From: Guadua angustifolia
Lineage: Eukaryota > Streptophyta > Magnoliopsida > Poales > Poaceae
Assembly: GCA_036346375.1 (NCBI GenBank)
Contig: CM070504.1
Coordinates: 10,723,890 to 10,787,889 of the forward strand
DNA: 64,000 bases
Direction of reading: 5' to 3'
Under the pieces are notes generated by a model. It worked only from the letters and a program-made list of their open reading frames with translations. It ran no database searches and was not told where the DNA came from. Made by a program: the position numbers and the translations under genes. Shown in pieces: positions 44,605-57,845 of this stretch (its first letter is position 1; each line of letters starts with the position of its first letter).

Positions 44605-47541
44605 GAGAGCTTCCATTGGGTGGAATAGAGATAGAGAGAGGGGGAGATCAGAGAGAGGAAGAAAAATGGGGAAAACAGAGAGAGCCAAGGAGTGTCGGCT
44701 GAAGAGTAGAAAAGAGGGAGGAGGAAAGAAAAAGAAAAGAAGAAAGAAAAAGAGGGGAAGAAAAGAGGAGAAAAGAGAAGAGAAAAAGAAAAAAAAATGA
44801 AAGAACAGAAAAGAAAGAGGGAAAATTAAGAGAATGGGTTATCGTCGTGAACCGCGATTAGTTTAGATAGTCATTTATCTGTACGTCTTGGAAAATAAAA
44901 AAAAGATAGTACTTAAGCAGTTAGACATAACCTTATAAATGCATGAACAGTTAAAAATGGAAATCAACACCCTTCATATAATTAAGATTGCAACTGTTGG
45001 AATGGTTGGACACCATAAATGACATTCAAATTAATTGTCATAGATTTAATACTTTACGATTTCAGGATCTGAACCGAATCCAGCAGAAGGCCTCTTTCCC
45101 AAATCCGAGTGAGGCCGAGTATATCACAGGCAAGCTTCTTTTGATCATATTTACGAAATCGTTTTAAATGTTTGTAGATATCATCACTACATGGGAAAAA
45201 TATCTTTTAAATCAAAAACCCTAAATCAGATGGTGTTGGAAGAATAGTTTGTTGAGGATCTGTTGAGGCAGTGATTGGGTTGTTGATGTGTTATTATGGC
45301 TCATCCAAACCTAATGGAGCGAGTATTGCCAATGGGACCTTCTATAGATGCTAGAATATAAGGTGGAATAAATACACTTGGGCAATGAGTCGTATAATTT
45401 CATATCAACCATAATGTGTGAAAAATGATCAGAAAAGGTTGTCTTATGAAGGTGTATGATCTCCACAATTATTATATATTACATAACTAGATTGGTAGAC
45501 CAATATGGGCCTAATGAGGCATATTGGTAAGACCGAAAAACCAGTAAGACCAGAGCAACTGGCAAGAGTGTTAAGGTCATAGGGGCAAAAGTGTTTAGGC
45601 CAGAGGCGCTATATTTAAAGCCATGAGAGTATAAATGCTTCTTGGTAGCATAGTACAACTAGCATGCGCTAGGGTTGGAGATCTTATGCATGAATAGTGA
45701 TAAAAGTTCTGGGTTCTCAACCGAGGTTAGATTCACTATGGGTAAAGTGATACAAACCTGTGCAGGGTTAAAATCATGAATTCATGCCCGTTTCCTAGAT
45801 TGGAGGCTACGGAAGCTAAGTATGCCTCATATACCGGTGCTGGTAGCTGTTTTTATAATTAAAATAAACGACCTTTAAAGAAAATCAAAAACTTACTTTA
45901 TGTAAAAATGGATTTTGAGAGAAGGTGATCATTAGTTGAACTTTGGCTGGATTGAGAGAAAATCATTTACTGCATTTTGCAATTAATGCTTGCTGAATAC
46001 TTTGTACTCACTCTTGGTAAATTCTCCCTTTGCTAGATAACTGTCCTGGTGACCAAGTGCCTGGTGAGGATATGGATCATTATCAACTCGTCTACGACGC
46101 ATGGGGTGAGGAGCACCCGCAAGATCTGGGTTATGAGAATGCAGACTACCAGGATGGTTAGAGTGTTGGATAGATAGTGCACTAGCTTTTGTAGATTTTT
46201 GGGTCATTAGTTTGTCTGTATTATATTTTTGTTGTACTTGAATCCTATGTATAATTAATATACAGAACAAGTAGCCTACGTGGCAATGGAATGTAATAAA
46301 GTTTCTATTTCAGTCTCTAATTATTATTCTATTGCAACACTCTAGACACGATATACTAACTGATAAAATATCGGGTGCGCTCAATGTTTTGATTAGCTAG
46401 TATACCGAGATTTGTTTAATTATCTAAGCTTAATGGCGGTGTTATTGTCATTACCTTGGGCTAATTGTGTGAGTTGCTACATTTATCTACTGTATGAGGT
46501 GTAATTTCAGGTTTAGCATCAACCACACATCACTTCGTCTCATGGGGTTAAAAAGTCAATTGCATAGTAAAACAGTCAACGAGTTGCTTGCCCTTGTTGT
46601 TTTATGTTTGTAAATTACTTGCTATCTTGATTTACATTGCTGCTCTTAGTTACTATGGTACTTATATGGTGAATTACTAAATGATGATAATGAGGTATGT
46701 TAAATGTTAACAAAATCATTGCATTTATATAATATACATCCATAATGGAAAGAAGTGGCATGCGTGGGCCTCTTTGACTTACTTTGTGTGGGCATAAAAG
46801 ACCTACTTTGGTAGGTCCCTCCACAGGATGGAGAGATTGAGAGGGTGTGATATCAACGGGTGTGCACTTAGCTATAACGGTATAAGTTATGTAATGTGCA
46901 TGTGAGTATATTGTATAGACTGCATTGTATTGCTGAAAAGAAAAGGTGTTAGTGACATAATGTGATAAGTTATTATGTTATTATTTTATTATGTACTTAT
47001 TGAGTCGTGGACTCACGCTTATTTATTTATTATTTTAGGTGACCAATGAAGACAACATGCATGGGATAGAAGTAATACATTCACTTCACTTGTTTCATCG
47101 TTCATCAAATTTATCTAGCTATATTAGTTCAATCATGGAGTCATACTATATAGTTGAGTTTAGTTGTTAAACTTATAACAATAGTCATGTGGAACTTGAT
47201 TTTGATTATATATTATTGCAAAAGGTTTAAATTTTATTTATCTTGGTTATGAGTCTCCCTTGTGTCATCGCCAAAGGTATGTTTGCTCTCGAACATGTTC
47301 CCAAGCGTATGGACTTGGGCATTCCCAAGCGCGTAGTCTTGGACGTTCTTAGGCGTGTTGTTTTAAGTTTATTATTATTTATTACTTTTGTTATTATTGC
47401 TATGTTGCTTCTATTATTATTGTTTAGTACATGTGAGAAGAACTTAATAAAGTGTTGCTGAAATTATTGGTAAAAAGTTGTTAATCTTAGTGGAAAAAGT
47501 TGGTTGCGGTAATATTCTAAACAGTTGGGTGTTAGGGTGTT
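44605..47541 (+). mobile_element. LTR sequence, right part, with possible second LTR tail
   Basis: To about 46400 it parallels 36403-37560 and the 23930-24110 stretch. From about 46450 it contains a second promoter-like/stop-codon-rich block (GAGTCGTGGACTCACGC) and ends GGTGTTAGGGTGTTACA, an LTR-type end. Whether 46450-47541 belongs to the same LTR or to another, nested one is not resolved. Confidence 0.5.
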
Positions 47542-48066
47542 ACAGGTACGCTACCAAGCTAAAAAAATGTTTGGTCTAGCATAAGCTTAGGCTTATCATC
47601 GTTAAGCTTAATTCGAGGTTAACTAGACACTTTATTTTTGGCTTTAAATTTTAAGCAAAAGTTCCCTTCTACATAGGAATTGAAGACAATGCTATTAGGG
47701 CTTAAAGCATATATAATAGTAGAGATGACCGTTGCCTATATACTTCTCCATATCATCTAAAGACAAAATTAAAGATAGCTTCTACAATAGATGACATCTT
47801 AAGATTGTTTCTATGAGATTTTACAATCTTTTAAATATAATATAAAAAGTGTTTATTATATACAAGCTCTCACGCAAAGGTATTTTATGTTGTTTATATA
47901 GTTGTCTCTTTACAAAAATACAGCTATACTCTCTCTCCTCTCTCTTTCATGTCAACAAAAGTCTTATGTGGCAAACTATATAGACAGCTGACATTACACT
48001 GTTGTACATACCCTAATAAGCTAGATTTATGAAAACAACTTTTGAGACTCATGTAATTACAACTAG
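47542..48066. other. intergenic, nothing recognised
   Basis: AT-rich, non-coding. No repeat ends seen. Confidence 0.5.
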
Positions 48067-48074
48067 TTTATTGG

Positions 48075-49551
48075 TAATGGCGAATCCAGGATGAAAATAG
48101 AGGAGGCTTCTATGTCAAAGTTCTAACTCAAGACAAGCATACTAACGGTACATTCATTGGTTTATTGCTAACCAAATTCCAAATTCATATATAAATAGGA
48201 AGGAAACAAAGTGAAGAATCAAAATATAACAAATGTGGTACCTTACTAATGGATAGAATAACATAAATATATGAGGATAATCGATCATTCAACGGTTTCA
48301 ACCTATAGATAAAATTATACAATTTAATGATGTAATTTCAATTTGTGAATACTTAAAAAAATAAAAATTGAAATAAAACTTACGAAGGCACTAGTATTGA
48401 GTATGACGTAATTTCACTCTACGATTTTTCATCTCTTGAAAGCATCGAATGTTTCCTTTATTATCGATGCTTCTAAATATCTCTTTCTTAGTATAACACG
48501 CCATTAAGGCGGAAAAAATGTGCAATGTTTGATTCTCCATTTTTGCAACTTAGTTTACTGTAATCAAACAAATTGAATCAGAGAGACAAAAAGAATTAAC
48601 AATCAATATATTATCAGAAAGACCCAAAGAGGGGCATTGCTGCATTGGGGCAATTTAATTATATACCTAGCCAGCCGCCGAGCATCAGCATTCAGTATTT
48701 CAGTTCATTAGTCGATTCGTTTGAGACTCCAAGGCTCCTCTAGGCTCCAAACCAGTACTCCTCCATGCTCCACTAGTACTCGGCGCCAACTACTCCTCTG
48801 GCTGGGCTTTGGCGATTCATTCGTCCCAAGCTCTAGCCTATGAGCAGTGCGTCCGAGGTTCGACGATACTAGGCTCCTCCAGGCTCCAGTCCTCGGTCAG
48901 TCGGTCCTCCTCTGGCGACCGGCGATTCGTCGATTCGATCGACGGTTCAACATTCCTCACCCAGTTGCCTATGCCACACGCTGGCGCGACGCGTGGCTTC
49001 CCTCACCCGTAGCCCTTTGGACAGTGCTCACCTTCTCGGCTACCCACCTGCCCCGACATGGTCAGTGCCCCACCCTCGACACCGAGTCCCTCTCCAACTG
49101 TGCCGTGGCAACCAGTGAGTACTCGCGATGAGTTGGACACCTAGGTTCGGGAGCCCAGCCGGTCGGCCACCGCGTGGCCACGCCCGTTGGCCCATGTGTC
49201 TGCCTTTGTCATCTGTGATCTATGCGTCTCTCCCATGCGACGCAGAGCAGAATCGAGCGAAGCAACTGTTCTCCTCTCCCGTGTGGCGGCAGCGCTACAG
49301 AGGAGCAAGGACGAGTACGGGTACCATTATATTGTACCAGGTGAAATCCCTTGAAACTAAGCATGTTGGCCATGTAGTACTTATATCTAAATAAGCCCAT
49401 CAGCTCTGTTTTCCTTTCTTCATCTTCTCAACTCCTGTCGTCGACATGTCTCTGCTTGCGCATGGGGGATACAGGCATACGGCCATACGGGCGTCGATAG
49501 CCGGAGGTGGGGCTGGTACCCCAACCCGCCCCAACAATAGATCCACCACTG
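48075..49551. mobile_element. non-autonomous hAT element
   Basis: 1477 bp, flanked by the 8-bp duplication TTTATTGG (48067-48074, 49552-49559). Inverted ends TAATGGCGAATCCAGG and AGATCCACCACTG, the same end type as the hAT at 25511. The left third is AT-rich. 48660-49330 is GC-rich and could be foreign cargo, but I recognise no protein in it. No transposase. Confidence 0.8.
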
Positions 49552-49559
49552 TTTATTGG

Positions 49560-50257
49560 GCTTGTATGTCATAGGCCTAGTAAAGTAGCATCAAGATAAG
49601 CCTTGAGTGAGGCCAAACAAGCTGTGAGGAACATTATTAAGGAATAATCGATGATTCGCTCTCATTTACTGGTTCCATTGATTATTTACTTCATGATGTC
49701 TTACTGATATGCGGGCCTTGGAACCACATGTTGGTAAGACAAACTGGACGAGTGATCAATTGCACCAATTAAAACGGGGCAAATGATCAATTCTCCCTTT
49801 CAGATCGCGTCTCTCTTTTGAGGAATACGGAATCATGCTATGGAATCTGGAAGCATTCTGAGAAGGGTTTTAGAACAAACGTTTTGTTTTTGAGGATTTT
49901 TGTGTGTTGTCTGGCCTCATACTTCCATAGGAAAGCATGAAGAAAAGCAGCAGGAAGACTGGCCTACTGGAATTTATGTTGAAATGTTTTTGAAAAAGTA
50001 AGTTTATACCATAAGGAATGCACTGGAAGTACTATCAGTGTTCAGCTAGACCGAGATTATAAGAATGAACGGTAGAGAAGTACACAATAGGCAGAACCGC
50101 AGAAGCTTACCAGACATTTATTCGCTGATTTTCTTTTGAAGCGCATGGAATTTATTTGCACAATAACAGTAACAACTCATAGATTTGCTCCATTAGCAAC
50201 TTCTTTTTTTTAAAACATCATTGGGTATTCACAGCCGCCACAGAACTGGAACAAGGA
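49560..50257. other. intergenic, nothing recognised
   Basis: Non-coding sequence between two hAT elements. Confidence 0.5.
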
Positions 50258-50265
50258 GACAGGAG

Positions 50266-51250
50266 CAGGGTTTGCAAAATCGTCTAAAACCGGTCGGTTT
50301 TGGCGAAAACTGATCGCTTCTAACCGGTTCACAATTTAAAACCGCTAAGTAATTAAACCGTGGAGTTCAAATGTAAATTTAAAAAATTTAAAAAAATTAG
50401 CAAAAAATGTTAATTTTTTTTGAAGATTTTTGTGTGAGGTCCTGAGGCAATGCTAATGATGCTATAAAATATTTAGATGATTATCTGACCTATGTATTTT
50501 TAAAAAATTCTAACAGTGATACTGTCAGAATATATGCTCTTTAGTTTTTTATTTTCTAGGGGTACAAAATGAAGTCTAATATTTCTTAAACTTTTTTGTG
50601 ATGTTATAACATAATTATAATGATGTGGTAAAATTTTCAGATGATGATCAGATATGTGTATTTTTTAAAAAATTCTGAAGGTGCTACTATCATTGTATAT
50701 GCTCTTTGGTTTTTTATTTTATATGGGCACTAAATGAAGTCTAATATTTTTTAAAAAATTTACATGATCCTTTGACACTAGTTATGGTTACATTAAAATT
50801 TCAGAATATAATAAATCTTTTAAATATTTATAAAAAATCTGACAGTGTTTTTGTTCATTTTCATTAATTTTTGTTTTGCATTTTTAGAAGAAATAAATGA
50901 TTTCAATTTTTTAAAAATTTCTTTGAGGTGTTTCATAGATTGATTGTGATTTTTTTATAATTTTTTCAAAATTTTTGGAATTTTTAAAATTTTCTTCGAT
51001 GTGCTGAAAATAAAAAATCACTCGGAAAATCATTGAAAACTGTTCAAAAATCTAAATTTGAAAATCGGCCGAAAATCGAAGAAAATCAATTGAAAATTGG
51101 TAAAATTGCTCGAGTTCTATTTTTTCCCGCCGTTGTTTGACCACTGAGTTAAAAAAAAAATTGAATTCAAACTTCTTCGGTTTGTACCGATTTTTGAACA
51201 ATTTTTGCCTGATTTTTATCGATTTTTGAAAAATGGTTTTTCAATCCCTA
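50266..51250. mobile_element. AT-rich hAT-type element with internal tandem units
   Basis: 985 bp, flanked by the 8-bp duplication GACAGGAG (50258-50265, 51251-51258). Inverted ends CAGGGTTTGCAAAA and TTTTTCAATCCCTA. The interior has repeats of about 185 bp (AATTCTAACAGTGATACTGT; ATGAAGTCTAATATTT; CAGATGATGATCAGA), related to the block at 6930-8240. No coding. Confidence 0.82.
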
Positions 51251-51305
51251 GACAGGAGTCATGTGAGAGATCATGAGCACAAGAACAACCATAGCAAGCA
51301 CGATT

Positions 51306-51472
51306 TTTTTTTTTTTGAAACGGCAAGCCATGATTACATTAGAAGGAAGAAAGCAGAGTACAAAGTAGAAGGGTGCTGAGGCTGCACCCAAGACAGGAGA
51401 AGAAAAAAACAAAAAAACACAAAGGGAGAGGTCTTAGGGGTGTTGTTTTAGAATTTGGCCGAGGTGTGCTGG
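51306..51472 (-). mobile_element. short LINE/SINE-type retroposon, minus strand
   Basis: Flanked by a perfect 14-bp duplication TAGCAAGCACGATT (51292-51305, 51473-51486). It begins with a run of T (the poly-A tail on the minus strand) followed by GAAACGGCAAGCC. 167 bp. Long, variable target duplications and a poly-A tail mark target-primed retroposition. Probably a 5'-truncated L1-type LINE. Confidence 0.85.
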
Positions 51473-51486
51473 TAGCAAGCACGATT

Positions 51487-51911
51487 ATACGTGGAGGCCT
51501 ACCAGAACTATGGATGATTCCCTTTCAGGCATGGTAGCTGAAACTAAAGTACCTACACTGTATCATTGCTTGATAACCAGCCAATAGGATGAGTGGAAGC
51601 ACAGGAATAGTCAGGCGGAAGTGAATATGGACCATATGGTTCGCCACTTGCTCAAAATACTGTCTCAAATTTTAAATAATATGATAGAGCAATGAGAACT
51701 AGCATAAAGGTTTGGAATAGGGTAAGATGGAAAGGGAAGATTGGGACCCTGTGGAACATTCAGTTGACGCTCAACGCTCATAGTAATAGCCAGTTAGCCA
51801 CAGTTCATGCCTGGCTTCAATAAAACTTCTGTTGCTGTCCTTCAACGATCATTGGCAATCCAAGCATATACTAGGAGAGTTCTAGTTCAACTTTATCTTT
51901 CAGTTTCCAAG
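51487..51911. other. intergenic, nothing recognised
   Basis: Non-coding sequence. Confidence 0.5.
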
Positions 51912-51916
51912 CAGTA

Positions 51917-54900
51917 TGTCGGGATCGGATTTTCAAATCTAAGCCCTATGTTTAAAACTATGCTAATCCAAAAAAACTAGCACACACGATAAAAACAGCG
52001 ATGGTAACATACCCACATCATGCATCAAATATTAATATTTAAACAAAAGATAACGGCCTTATAGTCAACCATTACAAAATAAACAGCCACATGGCTTTAG
52101 TTCAATAAAGTAGCAGCGGAAACGAAATAAGGCCATTCCCAGTAGGAGTTTCAACTGAGTTTCATTCTCATTAAATGACATGACACATCATTATGTTTAG
52201 TGACATGCCAAGATAATTATGAAGAAAGAGATAGAGAGAGTTTCATGGAAGGTGAGAGAGTTTCATCTAGATGAAATTTGAGATACACGGTTACCTAGAC
52301 AAAAACTGATGTGGCACTCTTGGAAACTGAGAAATGAAACTATGCACTGGGAATAGCCTAACAGCAGCAAGATAAACCCATCCATTTGCCCAACAGACAA
52401 TCGACTGGGTACGCGTCCTAGTAATCCGAATCGCCTTCATTGTAACTATAAGCAAAGAACTCGTAGTCAGTTTTAGCTTCTGCTCACTCCTCTGTAGAAA
52501 GTTGGGATGTTGCAAGAGTGAGTACAAAATGTACTCCGCAAGTCTTGAAAACATAATGCATGATAACTATATGTAAGGCTAAACAATTGAAGGCTTAGTA
52601 TGGCTCCTTTAGCATAAATCAATGTTTAACTTTAAATATGACTAGTAATTTCACAAAGCATCATTTTGACCAAATGTAATTGTAATAATTAAACTTGATA
52701 TAAAACTAAAATAGGTTCCAACCACCTGATTGGCTCTAACTGCTAAACCACAACATGAGAGTTCCGTCCACTCACAAATTCCCAAACCATCATTTTTATT
52801 TAAGACAAAACTATAAAAATTCTATAATGTGCAAGTGTATCTCGCGCACCCTGGACCGTGGGTATAGCTACTTAAGTAGCTTCAACTCTGCAGAGTGTGT
52901 ACAACTTTACCCACAAGATATGATCAACTCTTTGCACAATTGATATTATCACACTTCCTTTGGTGTGCCGCAGAGAGATCATGAAAAAACCTTTACAATA
53001 TACAACCCCGCTATCGACATCACCCGCTAAGGTTTCACCGCTAAATGGTTCCATCCACCCAGTCAGAAGCCCCATGCCATGTGGGAAACCTATCTCTATT
53101 TGATACTCATGTTCCACTAACTGGCGAAGCCAATAACGAGACGCGCAAATTAATTATCTAGGTCGTATGCATATAGACTTGTGGTTATACGGTATTGCTC
53201 GGTCCATGGTAACACACGCTTCGCCCATTAATTGATTAGGGTGAAACATTCACTTTACAAGGTCTCATGCTTTCTGCACCCGCCAAATATCCATCCGCCT
53301 CGGTCTAAACCATTTTTTTCACTTTATTTCATTTAGATAACAACATCAATACCTATTGCCACAACTTCATAACTGAGTTTGAACAATGTTTGAATTGATT
53401 CCCATAATAGCATAATACTGAAACGTTTAAGCTAGACTAAGTATCTCTATCGCACCATGCTACTCTACTGGTTATCACCAACTAAATTAGCTAGTATCAT
53501 TTAGGGTGACAATGGTTTGACATGATTAAGGCCAATGAGGGTATAACAATTCTGAAATTTTACTGGACCTTAAGACTGAATTTAAAGTACATTGTATAAA
53601 AATAAGCATATATAATTTAAAACAACATAAGTATTTTATAAACTTGGAATCAACATGGTCAAGAAAGACTTGCCTTCACTGCTCCTGCTAGTTCTACCTT
53701 TGACTGTTGATTTGGTTGAGCTTCAACGACGTCGTCTACACGCGAAATGAAAACAAATAAATTAAAGAAATTAAAAAATTCAAAAAATAAAAGAATAGTA
53801 CTAGAAGGCAGAGCTTGAATTTATATAAATTTAGAAATTTGAATCACTGAATTTGGAGATCGAACGAAGGAAAACAGGTTCTCGGAAGTGACTCGGATAA
53901 AAAATCTGAGAAATTGAAAAGGGGTGACACGTGGCGCAATAGGATTGGCTGGGATTTCTAGATTTTCTGGTAAAAGGATAAATCAAAGGAAAAGCCAGTT
54001 GACACGTGGGGCCCATGCATCAGCAACTTGGTTCACGGTGAACTGAGCGCACTGAGGTGGCTAGTTGCTGACGTGGAGGACTGGGACGACGTGGCGGCCA
54101 ACGTGGCACTAGGACTAACGTGGCGTGCCACATGGCAGCCACACGTCATGGACGCGGCCGCCACACATCGCTAGTGGCCGCCACACATCGCTAGCGCGGC
54201 GTGGGTGACACGGACCGAAGCATCAACTTCGATCTGATCTGGCGCTGAGGTGGCACGGAGGCGGTTGGAGCGTGGCGACGCGCGGCGCTGAGGTGGCGCA
54301 TCTTGGCATAGGCTTCACCCGCGTAGTAGCGGCGCGAGGTCACCAGACTTGAAGATGACGACCACTCGGTTGACACTACAACAACTCACCAGTGACAAAA
54401 CTTGATGGATCCAAGATATCGCAATGTGGGCAACACGATGTGACCACGGTTTCAACGGAGGCTCATCGACAGCGAAGGTCCGGCGCAGAGAAGACCGCGG
54501 TGACCTCGACAACTACGGCGAGCGAGTGTGCGACGGCTACGGCGGCTCGGGCAGCGTTTCTTTCGGAGATGAAAGAGGGGAGGGCAGCACATTAAATAGG
54601 CATGGAGACTGGGAGAGTCTAGCCCATATACGGTGCAAACGTCAAGAAAAATGTGGCGGCCGTTGCGCAGATTCGGGCAACAGCATTATCTAGCGCGAAG
54701 ACCGAGCAGCTCTCACTGATAAGCAAGCCTTGCTTGGCAACAGGCGCGATGAGGAAACGGGCCGCGCAAGGCAGGCCAGGCCTCGTGGTTGGGCCATGGA
54801 GAAGTGAAGCGGAGGCAGCAGCCCAGGAAGAAGGGAGCTGGGCTGGGCGGCGGGAAAAAGAAGGTGGGTTGGGAAAAGAAGACTGGGCCGAGCAGGAAAA

Positions 54901-55169
54901 CGACTTGCGAGGGGAAAAAGATAAAAGAAATGGGTTTTTCATTTTAGAAAATTCATAAAATCGATAAATGCCAAAATAAATAGCAAATAAATTAGGAAAA
55001 ATTCTATAAAATTCTCAAAAAATAATTCTAAGCAAATAAATTATTTTGAACACAATTAGACTTTGATTTTGTTTAAATTGATTTGCTTGCATTAGAAAGA
55101 AAATTTTAGATTCATCAAAAATTTAGAAAATGAGGAAAATTTTAATTGGCTCAATTTTGGAATGTTACA
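51917..55169. mobile_element. 3.25 kb solo LTR (family F, second copy)
   Basis: TGTCGGGATCGG to GGAATGTTACA, flanked by CAGTA (51912-51916) and CAGTG (55170-55174), a target duplication with one changed base. It parallels the solo LTR 39689-43167 (ACAGCCACATGGCTTTAG, AGCAGCGGAAA, GAGTACAAAATGTACTCCGC, TAACTCTGCAGAG-like blocks). It is more decayed and holds a Tourist MITE at 52131. The GC-rich frames at 54190-54690 belong to the LTR. Confidence 0.75.
52131..52358. mobile_element. Tourist MITE in solo LTR F
   Basis: 228 bp between TAA target duplications. Inverted ends GGCCATTCCCAGT and ACTGGGAATAGCC. The AAATGACATGACACATCA stretch is shared with the MITE at 59247. Confidence 0.85.
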
Positions 55170-55174
55170 CAGTG

Positions 55175-56315
55175 AAACAGAGACTATTTTTGGTATCGAT
55201 TCTGGAGAATAAGTCTAAGTGATCGGCAGTACCTTTGGTTGAAACTTTGAACTGGAGGCCTATATCATTATATGAAGTTAGTATCTCACTAATAGATTTG
55301 CGCAAGAGTTCTCTCCAGGATCATAGTAGATTTTTTCTTTAGTATACTTTTGGAAACTATAGTTGGCAAAATGGCGCATTCCTTATCTCTTGAAACCTAA
55401 ACTAACATATGAATGAGTATTCTTAAGCTAAAAACTGCCCGATGTTTCCTTTTTGGAAATCACATCTGCATCACTTCGATCTTTGGATATTCAGTAATCT
55501 CTGAACCAATGCTTTTTGCAGGCTATCCAGTACTGAGATCTTTTAAAGTAACTTAAAGCTAGAAGCATTATTCTCTATGAAATCTTGCATCTAATCATTT
55601 CAGTCACAACCAAGCATAAACTCATGTTTATCATGAATATTGATGGCTGCAAACAGTGGGGAACATTATCACAGGTTTGTACATCTTTAACTGTTGTCCT
55701 GGGAACAGCATGTCAACTCATTCAGTCAGTGAAATTCCCTTTTTCTTCCTAACATACTCATGTTGAGAATATTTCTATAGCAGTACGATTCAATTGCGTT
55801 TGGTGTTCCCAAATGGAAGCGTGCTGTTCATGATCATTTGCAAATTTGGTGGTTATCATGATGGTGATCAAACCGCTCATTAAAAAGACAATCTCAAATG
55901 GCGATTTCATCATCACACAAAAATTAATTTACAAAGTTTAACTTAAAAACTAATTTATCAAGTTGGTGCAATTCCTTTCCTAGTTCATTACATGATTATT
56001 AAATACATTTTTTCACTTTTGATTTCCATTTTTGGAACTCATTTATTACCACTTGACTTTGTGCTAGATGCTTGCCTGCTTTGCTAATCTCTAAGGATAG
56101 CTGCACCGTAATCACTTAAAGTTTACAATATCAGATTGAGATATTTTCTCGCCAATCATAAGAATCATTGTCATCTTTAATATTTACGTACGTCTGCAAG
56201 AACTAAGAACTAAGCAATGTTTGTGGTACTTGCCTTCGTGGCTATTGTACATGTGGCTATCTAGCACTAGAGATGTGAAACATTGTCTCTGCTACCTATA
56301 ATCACCAAAAGGAAG
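55175..56315. other. intergenic, nothing recognised
   Basis: AT-rich non-coding sequence of 1.1 kb. No open frame, RNA gene or repeat end that I can support. Confidence 0.5.
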
Positions 56316-56487
56316 TACTCCTTCTCTTCATTTTTATAAGACTTAATTTTCGAAGGATCTTGTTCATAAATATAAGACTTGCATGTAGATTTAATAAGGC
56401 CTTTCCTTCTATACCTCTATTTATTCTCTCTCAACCATATGTATTTATTCATTACCACCCACACAAATCATATCTTTCATCTTCTAA

Positions 56488-57179
56488 GACCTTCTCCAGC
56501 AGTGTTTGAAAAAACGCCTGTGCATTTGGGCCTTTTGCCCGCCGAGCTGCAGACCAGAGGTGGATTTTTCTAGCCTCTCAAAGAAGACGTGAACAAGCGA
56601 CGCGCAAAGACTTGGGTCGTTGAGTCCGCGTCATAGCGATGCCAGCGCCCAAACTGAGACGCTTCAGTTCATCACGACGCTTCAGCTCATCACGACGCTT
56701 CAGCTCTGCTCCCTTCCGCGCTCTAGCCGCCGTCGCCGCATCGGCGCTCGCGTCCCTCGCCGGCTCGCGTCCCTCCCAGGCTGCAGGTGCAAGGTCGTTC
56801 GGCGCCGAGAAAACTTCTGCCGGAAACCAAGCTGGTGAGTCCAAATCGCATAGCTCCTAAACGCGCAATGTTGGAACATTGTTTAGCTCCTGAACACATT
56901 TGCTAAATTGCATAGCTCCTGAACGCGCATGTGACCTTGCATCATTTGACCTGATTGTTGCAGGGCTCCCTATCAAACTAGTTCAACCTGTCCTGTTGCC
57001 CAATTTTGTTGAGAGTTAAACGTAGCCGAGCATGGCCAGTCGTCTCATGCGGTTCCTGCTTCGTTTCGATGAATCCGATGATTCTAGCGAAGAGGAAGAA
57101 CAAGCTGCCGCCGCCATAACTCTTCACCAAATTACAACCGATGATTCTAGCGAAGAGGAAGAACAAGCTGGAGACGGTC
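56488..57179 (+). mobile_element. PIF/Harbinger-type deletion derivative
   Basis: 692 bp between TAA target duplications (56485-56487, 57180-57182). Inverted ends GACCTTCTCCAGC and GCTGGAGACGGTC, 12 of 13 bases matching. It carries a short frame at 57032 that may be the start of a PIF-type transposase. Confidence 0.78.
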
Positions 57180-57205
57180 TAAGACAATTAAGTGAGGGCA
57201 TTTAA
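57032..57205 (+). pseudogene. putative PIF transposase N-terminal remnant
   Basis: 57 residues: MASRLMRFLLRFDESDDSSE followed by an acidic stretch. A 30-bp exact direct repeat (57077-57106 and 57140-57169) encodes DDSSEEEEQA twice. The frame runs across the right end of the element into the Stowaway sequence. Some grass PIF/Harbinger transposases begin with a like acidic segment; this is a weak match. Confidence 0.4.
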
Positions 57206-57522
57206 GTCATTTTCTCTCATACCTTTTTCAATTTCAACGCAACCTTAATTGTTGTGTAAAGTCAAAATATACCTTATAAAAATGAACAGAGGAAGTATTA
57301 AACATTATTTCAGATAGGCCCAAATGATTTCAGACCAAGCATATCCACTTTCTTTAGGCAATTGGACAAAAACTAGAAGGTCCGAAAAATGAAAGGAGAA
57401 TAGCACATGTATGCATGACTTGCACATTGGATTCCCCTCAATTGAGGTAACAAGGAACATGGGTCCAAGGCTTTCGGTGTCTAGTTGTGAGGATACATGA
57501 TACTCTTGCTGTACCATTGAAT

Positions 57523-57845
57523 TATTTTTAAAATAATATTTGAAAAATAAAAAATTACAAAAATAATATTCCAAGATTAAAAATTACAAACATACCTCCC
57601 TGTCACCATTTGAAATGGCAACAGGTCTCTGTCGCCATTCTAAACGGCGACAAAGGCTTATCGCCAAACCTCCCTTCCTTTCTCCTGCGCTTGCTCGCTG
57701 GTGATGAAGCTCTCTGTCGACATTCCAATTGGCGACAGACTCTCTGTCGTCATTTGAAATGACTATAGTGAGGTATATTTGTAATTTTTAATTTTGACAT
57801 ATTATTTCTGTAAATTTTCATTTTTAAATATTATTTGAAAAAAAT
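57523..57845. mobile_element. inverted-repeat MITE related to the PMD-bearing element
   Basis: Left arm (AAAATAATATTTGAAAAAT, ACAAACATACCTCC) and right arm (GAGGTATATTTGTAAT, AAATATTATTTGAAAA) are inverted copies. The centre has TTTGAAATGGCAACAGG and CTCTGTCGCCATTC, also found at 61236-61330. Ends approximate, no target duplication fixed. Confidence 0.6.

Larger units (their letters stand above)
56318..57295. mobile_element. Stowaway MITE with a PIF/Harbinger insertion
   Basis: TA target sites (56316-56317, 57296-57297). Inverted ends CTCCTTCTCTTCATTTTTAT and ATAAAAATGAACAGAGGAAG, typical of Stowaway (Tc1/mariner). Without the nested element 56488-57179 it is about 286 bp, a normal MITE size. 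Confidence 0.85.

Noticed and set aside
54190..54960. Cluster of open frames on both strands
   Set aside because: GC-rich part of a solo LTR; no protein likeness.
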